DNA of 64,000 nt from Leucobacter chinensis. Its GTDB lineage: Bacteria > Actinomycetota > Actinomycetes > Actinomycetales > Microbacteriaceae. Position 1 is the first letter of the stretch, and each line of letters opens with the position of its first letter. Below are positions 9,034-19,371 of the stretch, one piece after another. Under the pieces are notes generated by a model, which had not been told where the DNA came from, made no database searches, and saw only the letters and a list, made by a program, of their open reading frames with translations. The position numbers and the translations under genes are program-made. Where the stretch lies: assembly GCF_019049105.1 (NCBI RefSeq), contig NZ_JAHQZR010000006.1:124001-188000 (forward strand), written 5' to 3'.

Positions 9034-9510
9034 CTACTTCGAGCAAACCTCGTTGATCTTGGTGAAAGCAGTGTTGAGCTTCTCGCTCGCGGGGGTAACC
9101 TCGGCCTCGAGCTTCTCGAAGTTTGCCTGAATCTCTTCGAGCTCAGCCATTGCCTCGGGGTCGGTCATGTCCATGTCGGCCATTGCTGGGAAGTTCATGT
9201 CGCCAGCGGTCTTGAGCAGTGAGGTAAGCGCGTCGTTCGCTTCTTTCACGGTCGGCGCGAGTTCGTCGTTGGTGATGTCTTTCGTGAGCTGCTTGAGCTC
9301 ATCGCTGATCGGTGCGAAGGCTTCATTGATGGTGCCTCCGTTCTGCACAGCATCTTCGAGGCTCTTGTCGAAGCCGTCACCGGTGGTGATGGGAGACTTC
9401 TCAAGAATGGTGCACGCCTGTGCTGTGCTCTGGCCGCCTGCGCAGGCCGAGAGGGTGAGCATCATGGCTGCTGCCGCGGTAACGGCAGCGAAGCGTGGCA
9501 TCCTTTTCAT
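9034..9510 (-). CDS. Small secreted lipoprotein of unknown function
   Basis: From the ATG at 9510 (AAGGAAT upstream) the protein has 158 residues. It begins with a lipoprotein signal peptide: basic MKRMPR, a hydrophobic stretch, and the lipobox LSAC with Cys near residue 23. The mature part is helical, acidic and poor in aromatics, with repeated Glu/Ala/Leu segments (for example EAMAELEEIQANFEKLEAEV) suggesting a coiled coil, and contains two cysteines besides the lipid-anchored one. I do not recognise a named domain. The open frame upstream of 9510 encodes a non-signal extension and is unlikely to be used. Confidence 0.8.
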   Translation of the reverse strand: MKRMPRFAAVTAAAAMMLTLSACAGGQSTAQACTILEKSPITTGDGFDKSLEDAVQNGGTINEAFAPISDELKQLTKDITNDELAPTVKEANDALTSLLKTAGDMNFPAMADMDMTDPEAMAELEEIQANFEKLEAEVTPASEKLNTAFTKINEVCSK

Positions 9511-9652
9511 GGGTGTCGATATTCCTTGCGTACGCGTACATGGTGTGCGCCCGACATCGGTCGAGCACCGTGACAACGCTACAGGAACTTCCCCCACAAA
9601 AGTATAGACTTTCGAATATTGAAGCCTTCAGTGCACTTCGTGCTTCACGCGG

Positions 9653-9664
9653 TACGATTCGAGT
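9653..9664 (+). promoter_or_regulatory. -10 box of leaderless mazG promoter
   Basis: TACGAT (9653-9658) is followed by exactly 6 nt and then the GTG start, so transcription should begin at or next to the start codon. No Shine-Dalgarno sequence is present. Confidence 0.6.
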
Positions 9665-10330
9665 GTGAACGACAACACCGCTCCCGAATCGCGGCTTGGC
9701 GGGGTCGAACGGGCCAAAGCCGTCGTGCAAACGATGCTCTCTGCTGAAGGCTGCGCCTGGCATCAGGTTCAGACCCACGAGAGCCTCACCAAGTACCTCG
9801 TCGAAGAGGCCTACGAAACCGTAGACGCCATCGAACGGGGAAGCGCGCAGCACGTCGCTGAAGAGCTTGGAGATGTGCTGTACCAGGTTCTTTTTCACGC
9901 TTCTCTCGCTGAACGCGATGGCGAAGGGTACTCGTTTGACGAGATTGCTGGGGCGCTCGCCGACAAGCTCATTGCGCGGCACCCGCACGTGTTTGGCGAT
10001 GCCGGTTACATGACCGAAGCCGAGCTCAATGCTGAGTGGGAGCACCTGAAGGAGGCTGCTCAGGGGGCGGAGCGCGGCTCCCGCCACCCGCTCGAGGGGG
10101 TTCCGGCAGGCATGGCGAGCCTCGCTCGCGCGGCGAAGGTCGTCGAGAGACTACGTCGCGCTGAGTTGCTCGAAGCCGTAGCCGAGCCCGTGCGCGACGA
10201 GCGGGCGATCGGTGATGCGATGATGCGGCTCGTGCACGAAGCGAACGAACAAGGAATCGACGTAGACCGGGCGATGCGCGCCGCGACGAAACGTTTTGCC
10301 GATGAGCGGCTGCCCGACGCGGCCGCGTGA
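9665..10330 (+). CDS. mazG: MazG-family nucleoside triphosphate pyrophosphohydrolase
   Basis: MazG hydrolyses (d)NTPs, including damaged ones, to NMP and pyrophosphate. The 221-residue protein carries the metal-binding helices LVEEAYETVDAI and EELGDVLYQVLFHA (about 45-81), the E-x2-E and E-x2-D motifs of the all-alpha NTP-PPase fold. Its length fits the single-domain actinobacterial form. The start is a GTG without Shine-Dalgarno but with a -10 box 6 nt upstream. In many relatives mazG directly precedes eno; here about 6.5 kb lies between them. Confidence 0.93.
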   Translation: MNDNTAPESRLGGVERAKAVVQTMLSAEGCAWHQVQTHESLTKYLVEEAYETVDAIERGSAQHVAEELGDVLYQVLFHASLAERDGEGYSFDEIAGALADKLIARHPHVFGDAGYMTEAELNAEWEHLKEAAQGAERGSRHPLEGVPAGMASLARAAKVVERLRRAELLEAVAEPVRDERAIGDAMMRLVHEANEQGIDVDRAMRAATKRFADERLPDAAA

Positions 10331-10353
10331 GTGTTGCGTGAATCGCCTGTGCG

Positions 10354-11232
10354 TCACACGATGACGCCGAGTTGCCTCGCCTGGGCCACTGCCTCGTGCC
10401 GGCTCGAAGCGTCGAGCTTTGCCATTGCACTCTTCAAATAGCTCTTGATCGTGCTCTCGGTGAGGCCGAGCACATTGCCGACCGTGAGGTTCGAGTAACC
10501 GAGTGCGACCTGCGTGAGCACATCGATCTCGCGCGGTGAAAGCTGAACCGTGAGTCCCGCAGGAGCCGGCATCGAGTCAGGCGCCGCGGTGACCCCGAGG
10601 TTCGTCAATGATTGCTCGAGATCGTGGAGGCGCTGGCGCAGGGCGCGGTCGCGCACATCGGTCGCGAGGCGTCGTAGCTCGGCGTGATGCTGCCTGAGCC
10701 CTTCGAGCAGCGGGCCGGGAACGGTTGGTTGATCGAGCAGCTGTGCTTTCAGCCTGCGCTGAACCTCGTCGTGAATGCTGAGCTCACGCGAAAAACGCTG
10801 GGCGATGGTACTCGTGGTCTGCAGAAACGAGGTGCCGGGCTGCGACGCTCCCGGGCTGTTGCTCTGGCGCGCGCCGCCATACAACACTGCTCTAACCTCG
10901 CCATCAACGACGACGGGAACCGCAATGAGGGCTCTGATGCCCTCAGAAAGAATGGGCACGTCATAGTCGTGTGTGATGTGCATCGACTGCTCGTAATTCG
11001 TGGTGAAACGAGGTCTCGCTTCGACGAGAGCGCGACCCCCGAGCCCGCGCTCTGCAGCGACACGAAGGCCATCGAGGTTTGAGGTGCGGTTGCCCTCAAC
11101 CGCTGAAACCGTTGCGATACCGCCGATCTGGTACCCACCAAACACGATGGGAAACTGCGTTGCCGCTGCAAAATCTTTCACCGCCTGCACCAGCAACGTT
11201 TCGAGCGCCTTGGCGTCGAGGTTGTTCTTCAT
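10354..11232 (-). CDS. RamA-like LuxR-family regulator with N-terminal GAF-type sensor domain
   Basis: The 292-residue protein has a GAF-like ligand domain (about 1-150, with VFGGYQIGGIATVSAVEG and IRALIAVPVVVDGEVRAVLYGG) and a C-terminal LuxR helix-turn-helix (about 230-290, LSPREIDVLTQVALGYSNLTVGNVLGLTESTIKSYLKSAMAKL). This is the architecture of RamA, the activator of acetate metabolism in Corynebacterium, and it is divergent from a propionyl/acetyl-CoA synthetase. I chose ATG 11232; the open frame reaches 11316, but that start would lie in the neighbour's promoter. The RamA assignment is inferred from architecture and context. Confidence 0.85.
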   Translation of the reverse strand: MKNNLDAKALETLLVQAVKDFAAATQFPIVFGGYQIGGIATVSAVEGNRTSNLDGLRVAAERGLGGRALVEARPRFTTNYEQSMHITHDYDVPILSEGIRALIAVPVVVDGEVRAVLYGGARQSNSPGASQPGTSFLQTTSTIAQRFSRELSIHDEVQRRLKAQLLDQPTVPGPLLEGLRQHHAELRRLATDVRDRALRQRLHDLEQSLTNLGVTAAPDSMPAPAGLTVQLSPREIDVLTQVALGYSNLTVGNVLGLTESTIKSYLKSAMAKLDASSRHEAVAQARQLGVIV

Positions 11233-11336
11233 TGGACTACCTACTTTCGAGGGTACTCCCAACTTACCCGCGTCATTACTATCAGACAAATGCTCTTTGG
11301 GCAGGCTTGAATTCACTCATTTCAAAGGAGAAACCA

Positions 11337-13325
11337 GTGTCAATCGCATCAGCACCCTCGCACACCGCCACAGCAACCCCCGGCGCTGCCTACCGGCCCG
11401 TGTGGCAGCGTAGCCAGGAGGACCCCGAGGGTTTCTGGCTTGACGTTGCCACTCAGGTCCAGTGGAAAACTGAACCGACGCGTGCCCTCGATGAGCGCGG
11501 CGAGTACGAGTGGCGTTGGTTTCCCGGCGGCGAGCTGAACGTCTCAGAGAACGCGCTCGATCGCCACGTTGATGCGGGGCGGGGCGATAACGCGGCCCTC
11601 ATTTACGACTCAGCGATGACGGGAACGAAACTCACCTTCACGTACCGCGAACTTCGCGATGCCGTTGCGCTCTTTGCGGGAGTGCTTCGCGACCAGGGCG
11701 TTTCGAAGGGTGATCGCGTGCTCATCTACCTGCCGATGGTGCCGCAGGCGGTCATCGCGATGCTGGCCTGTGCGCGCATCGGAGCGATCCACTCGGTGGT
11801 TTTTGGCGGGTTTGCCGCGAACGAACTTGCCGTGCGCATTGCTGATGCAAAGCCGAAGGTCATCGTGACGACAGCCGGCGGGCTCGAGCCGGGCCGCGTC
11901 GTCGAGTACTTGCCACTCGTATCGCGGGCGATCGAACTTGTTGGCGACGACTGCTCGGTCGAGTCGGTCATCGTGCGTCAGCGAGATGCTGTGCCTGGCA
12001 CGGCTGCCGAGTACAACGAGGGTAGTAGCGCGTCGTGGCACGACTGGGAAGAGCTTGAAGCAAAGAGTAGCCCGGCTGCTCCGGTGAGCATGCGCGCAGA
12101 AGATCCGCTCTACATTCTCTACACCTCGGGCACGACCGGGAGCCCGAAGGGCGTTGTGCGCGACAGCGGTGGCTACACGGTGGGGCTGCAGTGGGCCATG
12201 CAGAACATTTACAACTTTGGTCCTGGCGACACGATGTTCACCGCCTCTGACGTGGGCTGGGTCGTAGGCCACTCGTTTATCGTGTACGGGCCACTCATCG
12301 CGGGTGGCACGACGATTCTGTACGAGGGCAAGCCCGTCGGAACCCCCGACCCCGGTGCTTTCTGGAGAGTGCTCTCAGAGCACGGGGCGAAGCTGCTCTC
12401 AACCGCGCCGACCGCACTGCGCGCGATTCGCCGCGAAGACCCAGAGCTTGAGTACCTGAAGCGTTATGACATGTCGAAGCTCGAGGCGATCTACCTCGCT
12501 GGCGAGCGCATGGATCCTGAGACCTGGCACTGGGTCAACGATGGACTGCGCGTGCCGGTTGTCGATCACTGGTGGCAGACCGAAACGGGTTGGATGATTT
12601 GCGCCAACCCACTCGGTATTGAAGAGTTGCCGGCAAAGGCCGGCTCAACGACGGTACCCATGCCCGGCTTCGACGTGCATATTCTCGACTCGAACGGTAA
12701 ACGCATCACCGAGCCCAACGTTGAGGGCAACATCGGCATTCGGTTGCCGCTCGCTCCGGGGGCACTCCTTGAGATCTGGGGCAGTCGCCAGCGCTTCATC
12801 GACTCGTATCTCTCGGCGTTCAAGGGCTACTACTCGACCGGTGACGCCGGATACTACGACGAAGACGGCTACCTGTTTGTCATGGGCCGCACCGACGACG
12901 TCATCAATGTTGCTGGCCACCGCCTCTCGACCGGCTCGCTCGAAGAGGTGCTCACGCAGCACAGCGCCGTGGCCGAGTGCGCCGTTATCGGTGTGAGTGA
13001 TGAGCTCAAGGGCCAGCGCGCAGCGGGCTTCGTTACCGTCAAGCACGGCGTCAGCATCGATGATCAGCAGCTCGCGACCGAACTCATCGCGCTCGTTCGC
13101 GAGCACATTGGCCCCGTCGCATCATTTCGAGACGTTACGGTCGTTGAACGACTGCCGAAAACCCGCTCGGGCAAGATTCTGCGCAAGACCATTCGCCAGA
13201 TTGTCGACGGTGAGCCCTACACGGTTCCCGCGACAATCGAAGACCCAACGGTTATCGATGAGCTCATTACCTCGCTCAAGCACACCGTTTCGGCCCCACC
13301 AACGCGCGTCGTGACGCTCCCGTAG
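11337..13325 (+). CDS. prpE: Propionate/short-chain acyl-CoA synthetase (PrpE-like, AMP-forming)
   Basis: It activates propionate (possibly acetate) to the CoA thioester with ATP. The 662-residue protein has the adenylation motif YILYTSGTTGSPKG followed by VVRDSGGY, where acetyl-CoA synthetases usually have a TTGGY-type segment, plus SDVGWVVGHSFIVYGPL and the C-terminal acylation-control lysine in LPKTRSGKILRKTIRQI. These details favour PrpE over Acs. GTG 11337 is preceded by AAAGGAG at 11324-11330; the open frame upstream overlaps the divergent regulator. It forms an operon with the DUF485 protein and symporter. Confidence 0.9.
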   Translation: MSIASAPSHTATATPGAAYRPVWQRSQEDPEGFWLDVATQVQWKTEPTRALDERGEYEWRWFPGGELNVSENALDRHVDAGRGDNAALIYDSAMTGTKLTFTYRELRDAVALFAGVLRDQGVSKGDRVLIYLPMVPQAVIAMLACARIGAIHSVVFGGFAANELAVRIADAKPKVIVTTAGGLEPGRVVEYLPLVSRAIELVGDDCSVESVIVRQRDAVPGTAAEYNEGSSASWHDWEELEAKSSPAAPVSMRAEDPLYILYTSGTTGSPKGVVRDSGGYTVGLQWAMQNIYNFGPGDTMFTASDVGWVVGHSFIVYGPLIAGGTTILYEGKPVGTPDPGAFWRVLSEHGAKLLSTAPTALRAIRREDPELEYLKRYDMSKLEAIYLAGERMDPETWHWVNDGLRVPVVDHWWQTETGWMICANPLGIEELPAKAGSTTVPMPGFDVHILDSNGKRITEPNVEGNIGIRLPLAPGALLEIWGSRQRFIDSYLSAFKGYYSTGDAGYYDEDGYLFVMGRTDDVINVAGHRLSTGSLEEVLTQHSAVAECAVIGVSDELKGQRAAGFVTVKHGVSIDDQQLATELIALVREHIGPVASFRDVTVVERLPKTRSGKILRKTIRQIVDGEPYTVPATIEDPTVIDELITSLKHTVSAPPTRVVTLP

Positions 13326-13354
13326 CGCGTGCGCGGTCGGGGAGTTCCGATCCA

Positions 13355-13369
13355 CCCCCCCCAAAAAAA
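13355..13369 (+). repeat. Homopolymer tract C8-A7 in the prpE-DUF485 spacer
   Basis: Eight C followed by seven A lie about 25 bp upstream of the DUF485 start. Such runs are prone to slippage; the adjacent ribosome-binding site GGCAAGGAGG is outside the tract. Confidence 0.9.
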
Positions 13370-13393
13370 GTACTGACAGGCAAGGAGGCCTCG

Positions 13394-13771
13394 ATGTCAT
13401 ATCACCCGTCTGATCAGGAGAGCAAAGGTGCTCACCCGATCGACTACGAACAGTTCCAACACACACCGGAGTTTCAAGAGCTCAAACATCGGTTGCGCCG
13501 ATTCGTGTTTCCCTTAACCCTCGCCTTCATGGTGTGGTTTATCGGATTCGTGATCTTGGGCGCGTACGCTCACGACTTCATGGCGAAGCCCTTTTGGGGG
13601 CTGAACGTCGGCATCTGGCTCGGACTCGGGCAGTTCGTGACAACCTTCGGTATCACCATGGGCTACGTTCGTTTCGCGAACACGCAGCTTGACCCCCGCT
13701 CTGAAGCGCTTCGCGCGCAGCTTGAGAGCATCGAGTCGGGTCAACAGGTACAGCGGGAGGTCACCTCATGA
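13394..13771 (+). CDS. DUF485 membrane protein (YjcH-like), partner of the symporter
   Basis: The 125-residue protein has a soluble N-terminus, two hydrophobic segments (about 37-58 and 69-95, the latter GLNVGIWLGLGQFVTTFGITMGYVRFA) and a charged C-terminus, the DUF485 pattern. In enterobacteria the homologue YjcH is encoded directly before ActP, as here. A strong AAGGAGG site precedes the ATG. The stop overlaps the symporter ATG (ATGA), showing translational coupling. Its precise role is unknown. Confidence 0.9.
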   Translation: MSYHPSDQESKGAHPIDYEQFQHTPEFQELKHRLRRFVFPLTLAFMVWFIGFVILGAYAHDFMAKPFWGLNVGIWLGLGQFVTTFGITMGYVRFANTQLDPRSEALRAQLESIESGQQVQREVTS

Positions 13772-15378
13772 TGCACCTCGTGAATGGCGCAAATGCCGAG
13801 CAGAGCCCCGTGCTCAACATCACCATTTTTCTCGCCTTCGTCGCGGTCACCATGGTGATCGTGGTGCGGGCCGGGCGTACGAACAAGAGCGCTGCCGACT
13901 TCTACGCGGGAGGCCGCTCATTCTCCGGGCGCCAAAACGGCCTCGCGATCGCGGGCGACTACCTCTCGGCCGCATCGTTCCTCGGTATCTGCGGTGCTAT
14001 CGCGATCAACGGCTTCGACGGCTTCATGTACTCGATCGGATTTCTTGTCGCCTGGCTTGTTGCCCTGCTGCTCGTCGCCGAGCTCATGCGCAACACCGCG
14101 AAGTTTACGATGGCCGACGTGCTCTCGTTCCGCCTCAGGCAGCGCCCTGTGCGCATGGCGGCAGCACTCACCACCCTCGCGGTCTCGTTCTTCTACCTGC
14201 TCGCCCAGATGGCTGGCGCTGGTGGGCTCGTCTCGTTGCTGCTCGGTATTAACGACAAGATAGGCCAGTCGCTCGTTATCGCGGTCGTAGGCGTTGTCAT
14301 GATTCTCTACGTGCTCATCGGTGGCATGAAGGGAACCACCTGGGTACAGATCATTAAGGCGGTGTTGCTCATTGCCGGTGCAGGCGCGATGACGGTTTGG
14401 GTGCTCGCGCTCAAAGGGTTTAACTTCGCGGCGGTGCTTGAAGCCGCGGTCGTAAACCCCGAGAATCAGCACGGCGATGCGATTCTCGCGCCCGGGCTGC
14501 AATACGGTGCGCACCCGATCGATTTCGTTTCGCTCGCGCTCGCGCTGGTCTTAGGCACGGCGGGGCTTCCTCACGTGCTCATGCGGTTCTACACGGTACC
14601 CACGGCAAAAGAGGCGAGACGCTCGGTGGTGTGGGCCATCTGGCTCATCGGTATCTTCTACCTCTTCACCCTCGTGCTCGGCTTTGCGGCCGGTGCCTTC
14701 GTCGGGCCAGAAACGATCGCTCAAGCGCCTGGTGGGCAGAACTCTGCCGCACCGCTGCTCGCGCAGTTCCTTGGCGGGCCGCTCCTGCTCGGGTTCATTT
14801 CTGCCGTGGCATTCGCGACCATTCTCGCGGTTGTCGCGGGGCTGACGATCACCGCCTCGGCCTCGTTCGCGCACGACATCTATAACAGTGTCATGCGCAA
14901 GGGGCAGGCATCACCGCAGCAGGAGGTCAAGGTTGCACGCATCACCACGGTGGTCATTGGCGCACTCGCGATCGTCGGTGGGATCGGCGTGCAGGGGCAA
15001 AACATCGCCTTTCTTGTCGCGCTCGCCTTTGCTGTCGCGGCCTCGGCGAACCTGCCAACGATTCTGTTCTCGCTCTTCTGGTCAAAGTTCACGACCCGCG
15101 GGGCTGTTTGGTCGATGGTCGGCGGCCTCGTCACCGCGGTCGGGCTCATCGCCCTCTCGCCGGTGGTTTCAGGCAACGAAACCGCGATGCTGGGTGCCGG
15201 GGTCGACTTCGCGATCTTCCCGCTCAAGAACCCGGGAATCATTTCGATTCCCGTTGGCTTCTTGCTGGCGTGGATCGGCTCCGTAACCGACCCAACGCGC
15301 GAATCGAAGGCGCTCGCAGCCGAGATGGAGGTGCGTTCACTCACGGGCTTTGGTGCTGAGCCGCCCGTCAAGCACTAG
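13768..15378 (+). CDS. Sodium/solute symporter for short-chain monocarboxylates (ActP/MctC family)
   Basis: The 536-residue, about 13-helix membrane protein belongs to the SSS family. The signature near the N-terminus, FYAGGRSFSGRQNGLAIAGDYLSAASFLGICGAIA, is typical of cation/acetate symporters, as is ALVLGTAGLPHVLMRFYTV. Corynebacterium MctC transports acetate, propionate and pyruvate, and the cotranscribed propionyl-CoA synthetase suggests a similar substrate here. A strong terminator follows. Confidence 0.92.
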   Translation: MMHLVNGANAEQSPVLNITIFLAFVAVTMVIVVRAGRTNKSAADFYAGGRSFSGRQNGLAIAGDYLSAASFLGICGAIAINGFDGFMYSIGFLVAWLVALLLVAELMRNTAKFTMADVLSFRLRQRPVRMAAALTTLAVSFFYLLAQMAGAGGLVSLLLGINDKIGQSLVIAVVGVVMILYVLIGGMKGTTWVQIIKAVLLIAGAGAMTVWVLALKGFNFAAVLEAAVVNPENQHGDAILAPGLQYGAHPIDFVSLALALVLGTAGLPHVLMRFYTVPTAKEARRSVVWAIWLIGIFYLFTLVLGFAAGAFVGPETIAQAPGGQNSAAPLLAQFLGGPLLLGFISAVAFATILAVVAGLTITASASFAHDIYNSVMRKGQASPQQEVKVARITTVVIGALAIVGGIGVQGQNIAFLVALAFAVAASANLPTILFSLFWSKFTTRGAVWSMVGGLVTAVGLIALSPVVSGNETAMLGAGVDFAIFPLKNPGIISIPVGFLLAWIGSVTDPTRESKALAAEMEVRSLTGFGAEPPVKH

Positions 15379-15387
15379 GAAAGTGAG

Positions 15388-15430
15388 TACGAGGGTGCCC
15401 CGAGCAGGTTTGTCCCGGGGCACCCTCGTA
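15388..15430 (+). terminator. Terminator after the symporter
   Basis: The 15-bp perfect stem TACGAGGGTGCCCCG / CGGGGCACCCTCGTA encloses a 13-nt loop and is followed by TGGTTTGTT. Confidence 0.88.
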
Positions 15431-15470
15431 TGGTTTGTTCGGCCCGCTCGCTCGTGAAAGAATAGTGAGC

Positions 15471-16769
15471 ATGGCAAAGACGGTAAACGCCCCACGTGGC
15501 ATGCGCGATTTCCTTCCTCAAGACAAGGCGCGTCGCGAGCATGCGCTCAGCGTTATTCGCGGGGTCTACCGCGCTCACGGCTTCGACGAGATCGAGGCCC
15601 CGATGCTCGAGGACTACTCGCGGCTGCACGCAGGCCTCGGCGGCGACAATGAGAAGCTCTCGTTCTCGGTGCTGAAGCGCGGTCTCACTGCCGACGACTT
15701 TCATGCGGCTGCCGATGAGGGCGTCGAACGAATTGCCGACCTGGGGCTACGCTTTGACCTCACGGTGCCGCTCACGCGGTTCTATGCGACGAACCGTGCG
15801 CAGCTGCCGCCGGTGTTTCGCTCGATCCAGATCGCGCCAGTGTGGCGCGCTGAGCGCCCACAGAAGGGGCGATACCGTCAATTTGTGCAAGCCGACATTG
15901 ACATCATTGGCGAGCCCGGGCTCATGGCCGAGATCGAGCTGTTGACGGCCTCATCGCAGGCATTCGCTGAGCTTGGCCTCACCGACGTGACGATTCGAGT
16001 GAACGACCGTCGGGTGCTCTTCGGTCTGCTCGCGCACTGCGGCTTTGAAGCCGAGGTGCATGACCGTGCGCTGATCACGATCGATAAGCTCGACAAGATT
16101 GGCGCCTCAGGCGTTGTCGAAGAGCTTGAAGAGCTTGACGCAACCGCCGCCGCCCGCATGGGCGAGGTGCTCGAGGCTGTTGCCCCGAAAATCGCCGGCG
16201 AGGGCATCGCGCTTACCCGTGAAGAAATTGTTGCCGCGCTTCCCGAGGGCCTCGGTGGCGAGGGCGTCACAAACCTTGTTGATCTGGGCGAGGCTCTGGA
16301 ACACGCGATTCCGAGCAACGTGACCCTGCGCTTCGACCCCACGCTCGTGCGCGGCATGGGGTACTACACGGGCACGATTTTTGAGGTCGCCCACCCGGCT
16401 TCAGGCAGCTCGGTTGGCGGCGGCGGTCGCTATGACGGCATGGTCGGCCGGTTCCTCGGTCAAGACGTGCCCGCGGTCGGCTTCTCGATCGGCTTCGAAC
16501 GCGTCGTCGATCTCATCGAGCTTCCTGAAAATGATGGTCCAGCCTCGATCGCACTCGTCTACGACACCGATGTGCCGAAGGCACAGCTCATGAGTATCAA
16601 ACGAGAGCTCGTCGCTGCGGGGCACCGTGTGCGCCTTGAAAAGCGCGTGAAGAACATGAAGGCCATGCTTGACCGCATCGCGGGTGAGGGCTTTTCCGAG
16701 TTCGCAAACGTGCGCCCCGACACCCTGAGTGCGAGCGATCTCGATGTTCGTTCACAGGGTGATCGCTAA
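15471..16769 (+). CDS. hisS: Histidine-tRNA ligase
   Basis: Class II aminoacyl-tRNA synthetase of 432 residues. It opens with the canonical N-terminus NAPRGMRDFLP. Motif 2 is RPQKGRYRQFVQADIDIIGE, the histidine-specific segment is RGMGYYTGTIFEV, and motif 3 is SVGGGGRYDGMVGRFLG, followed by the C-terminal anticodon-binding domain. I chose ATG 15471; the open frame from 15435 adds 12 residues lacking similarity and overlaps the terminator region. It sits between the carboxylate island and eno, an arrangement I do not recall as conserved. Confidence 0.96.
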   Translation: MAKTVNAPRGMRDFLPQDKARREHALSVIRGVYRAHGFDEIEAPMLEDYSRLHAGLGGDNEKLSFSVLKRGLTADDFHAAADEGVERIADLGLRFDLTVPLTRFYATNRAQLPPVFRSIQIAPVWRAERPQKGRYRQFVQADIDIIGEPGLMAEIELLTASSQAFAELGLTDVTIRVNDRRVLFGLLAHCGFEAEVHDRALITIDKLDKIGASGVVEELEELDATAAARMGEVLEAVAPKIAGEGIALTREEIVAALPEGLGGEGVTNLVDLGEALEHAIPSNVTLRFDPTLVRGMGYYTGTIFEVAHPASGSSVGGGGRYDGMVGRFLGQDVPAVGFSIGFERVVDLIELPENDGPASIALVYDTDVPKAQLMSIKRELVAAGHRVRLEKRVKNMKAMLDRIAGEGFSEFANVRPDTLSASDLDVRSQGDR

Positions 16770-16788
16770 CGCCGTCACGGTAGAGTAA

Positions 16789-18120
<1,332 letters not shown>

Positions 18121-18126
18121 TAGACC

Positions 18127-18612
18127 GTGAAGCGTCGGCGCGAGGAGCGTGTCGCCCGTGAGCCTCGTTCACGCGGCGACATGCGCCTGTGGTTTCAGAG
18201 CCTCAAGATGAGTGGCCTCACCGCCACCATCTTGAGCCTCGTGCTGATCGCTGCGGTGGTACTCGCGCCCAGCTTTTCGACCTACCTGCAGCAGCAGCGT
18301 GAAATCGCTCAATTGCAAGAGAGTGTCGAGCAGCGCCGCGCATCGCTCGATGAGATCGAGCAAGAACAACACAAATGGCAAGATCCCGTGTACATTCGGG
18401 CACAGGCCAGGGAACGCCTTTTCTACGTGATGCCCGGAGAAGTGCAACTCACCGTGATCGAAGACGGTGTGATCATTCCCGAAGACGAAAAACTCTCGGT
18501 GAGTACGGAGCTCACCCCGACCGAGCGCCGCTGGACCGCGGAGTTCGCAGCCTCGGTTCTCGGCGCTGGAACAACGACCGCTGAGCCCGAAGAGCTCCTT
18601 ACCACCCGCTAA
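18127..18612 (+). CDS. Septum formation initiator family protein (DivIC/FtsB-like)
   Basis: The 161-residue bitopic protein has a basic cytoplasmic N-terminus, one transmembrane helix (about 35-56, TATILSLVLIAAVVLAPSF), then a coiled coil (QQQREIAQLQESVEQRRASLDEIEQEQ) and the family-typical continuation KWQDPVYIRAQARERLFYVMPGE. DivIC/FtsB helps assemble the septal peptidoglycan machine with FtsL and FtsQ. The GTG start lies 6 bp after eno, an order conserved in actinobacteria. The C-terminal part beyond residue 110 is unstructured and Thr/Glu-rich. Confidence 0.92.
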   Translation: MKRRREERVAREPRSRGDMRLWFQSLKMSGLTATILSLVLIAAVVLAPSFSTYLQQQREIAQLQESVEQRRASLDEIEQEQHKWQDPVYIRAQARERLFYVMPGEVQLTVIEDGVIIPEDEKLSVSTELTPTERRWTAEFAASVLGAGTTTAEPEELLTTR

Positions 18613-18636
18613 CGCCACCGCGCGAAAGGAACGATC

Positions 18637-19110
18637 GTGCAGCTTGACGATGCAACGCAGGTAGACATTGATACCGTGAGCGAACAGCTCGGCCGCCAGG
18701 CCAGGGGAGTGGTCGGCATTGCCGCGCGTGACTCAGCTGGCATTCCCGCGGTCGTCGCGACCGCTCCGAGGCTCGAAGACGGTACCCCGTTTCCGACGTT
18801 CTATTACCTCACCCACCCCGAGGCCGTGAAAGCGGCCTCACGGCTTGAAGCCGAGGGCAAAATGGTTGAGTACAACGAACTGCTCGCGAGCGATGAGTCG
18901 GTCGCCGAGGCCTACCGTGCTGCGCACGCGTCGTACGTCGCCGATCGCGACCAGGTCGCCGAGGTTCCTGAAGTGCAGGGCGTGAGCGCTGGCGGCATGC
19001 CGACGCGCGTTAAGTGCCTGCACGCACTCATCGGCCACGCCCTCGCTGCCGGCCCCGGAGTGAACCCAATTGGCGATCTCGCCATTCGTGATTCTGGCCT
19101 TGTGCTCTAA
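18637..19110 (+). CDS. DUF501 protein
   Basis: The 157-residue protein is a conserved actinobacterial protein of unknown function. Recognisable blocks are VVATAPRLEDGTPFPTFYYLTHPEA and MPTRVKCLHALIGHALAAGPGVNPIGD. The GTG is preceded by GAAAGGA. In mycobacteria the order eno-divIC-DUF501-ppx is typical; here the exopolyphosphatase gene is absent and the next gene is an NADH dehydrogenase after 261 bp. Confidence 0.9.
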   Translation: MQLDDATQVDIDTVSEQLGRQARGVVGIAARDSAGIPAVVATAPRLEDGTPFPTFYYLTHPEAVKAASRLEAEGKMVEYNELLASDESVAEAYRAAHASYVADRDQVAEVPEVQGVSAGGMPTRVKCLHALIGHALAAGPGVNPIGDLAIRDSGLVL

Positions 19111-19371
19111 CCAACTTTGCGCAGTCGGTCATACCGATACGCGGTGATTCCTGCGAGTTTCGTCACAACGTTCCTGTGGCGAAGACAACGGGCGCCTGTG
19201 ATCTGGGCGTAACCAGCTCATGATCCGCCGCTGTTTCGTTCTCAGGAAATCGTGATCTGAGCTCGGTATGCCTTAGGATAGTGGGGTTAGGCGTATACCA
19301 AACGTCTGCAGCGCTCAACGAATGTTTCGAAGGGCGCCCCTCTGAATATCACACGCAAGGAGAATAGCCTC

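Noticed and set aside
11233-11336. RamB-like TTTGCAAA site or clean RamA site in front of prpE
   Set aside because: No TTTGCAAA core occurs here. Short G/C runs such as GAGGGTACTCCC exist but are too weak to call a RamA site.
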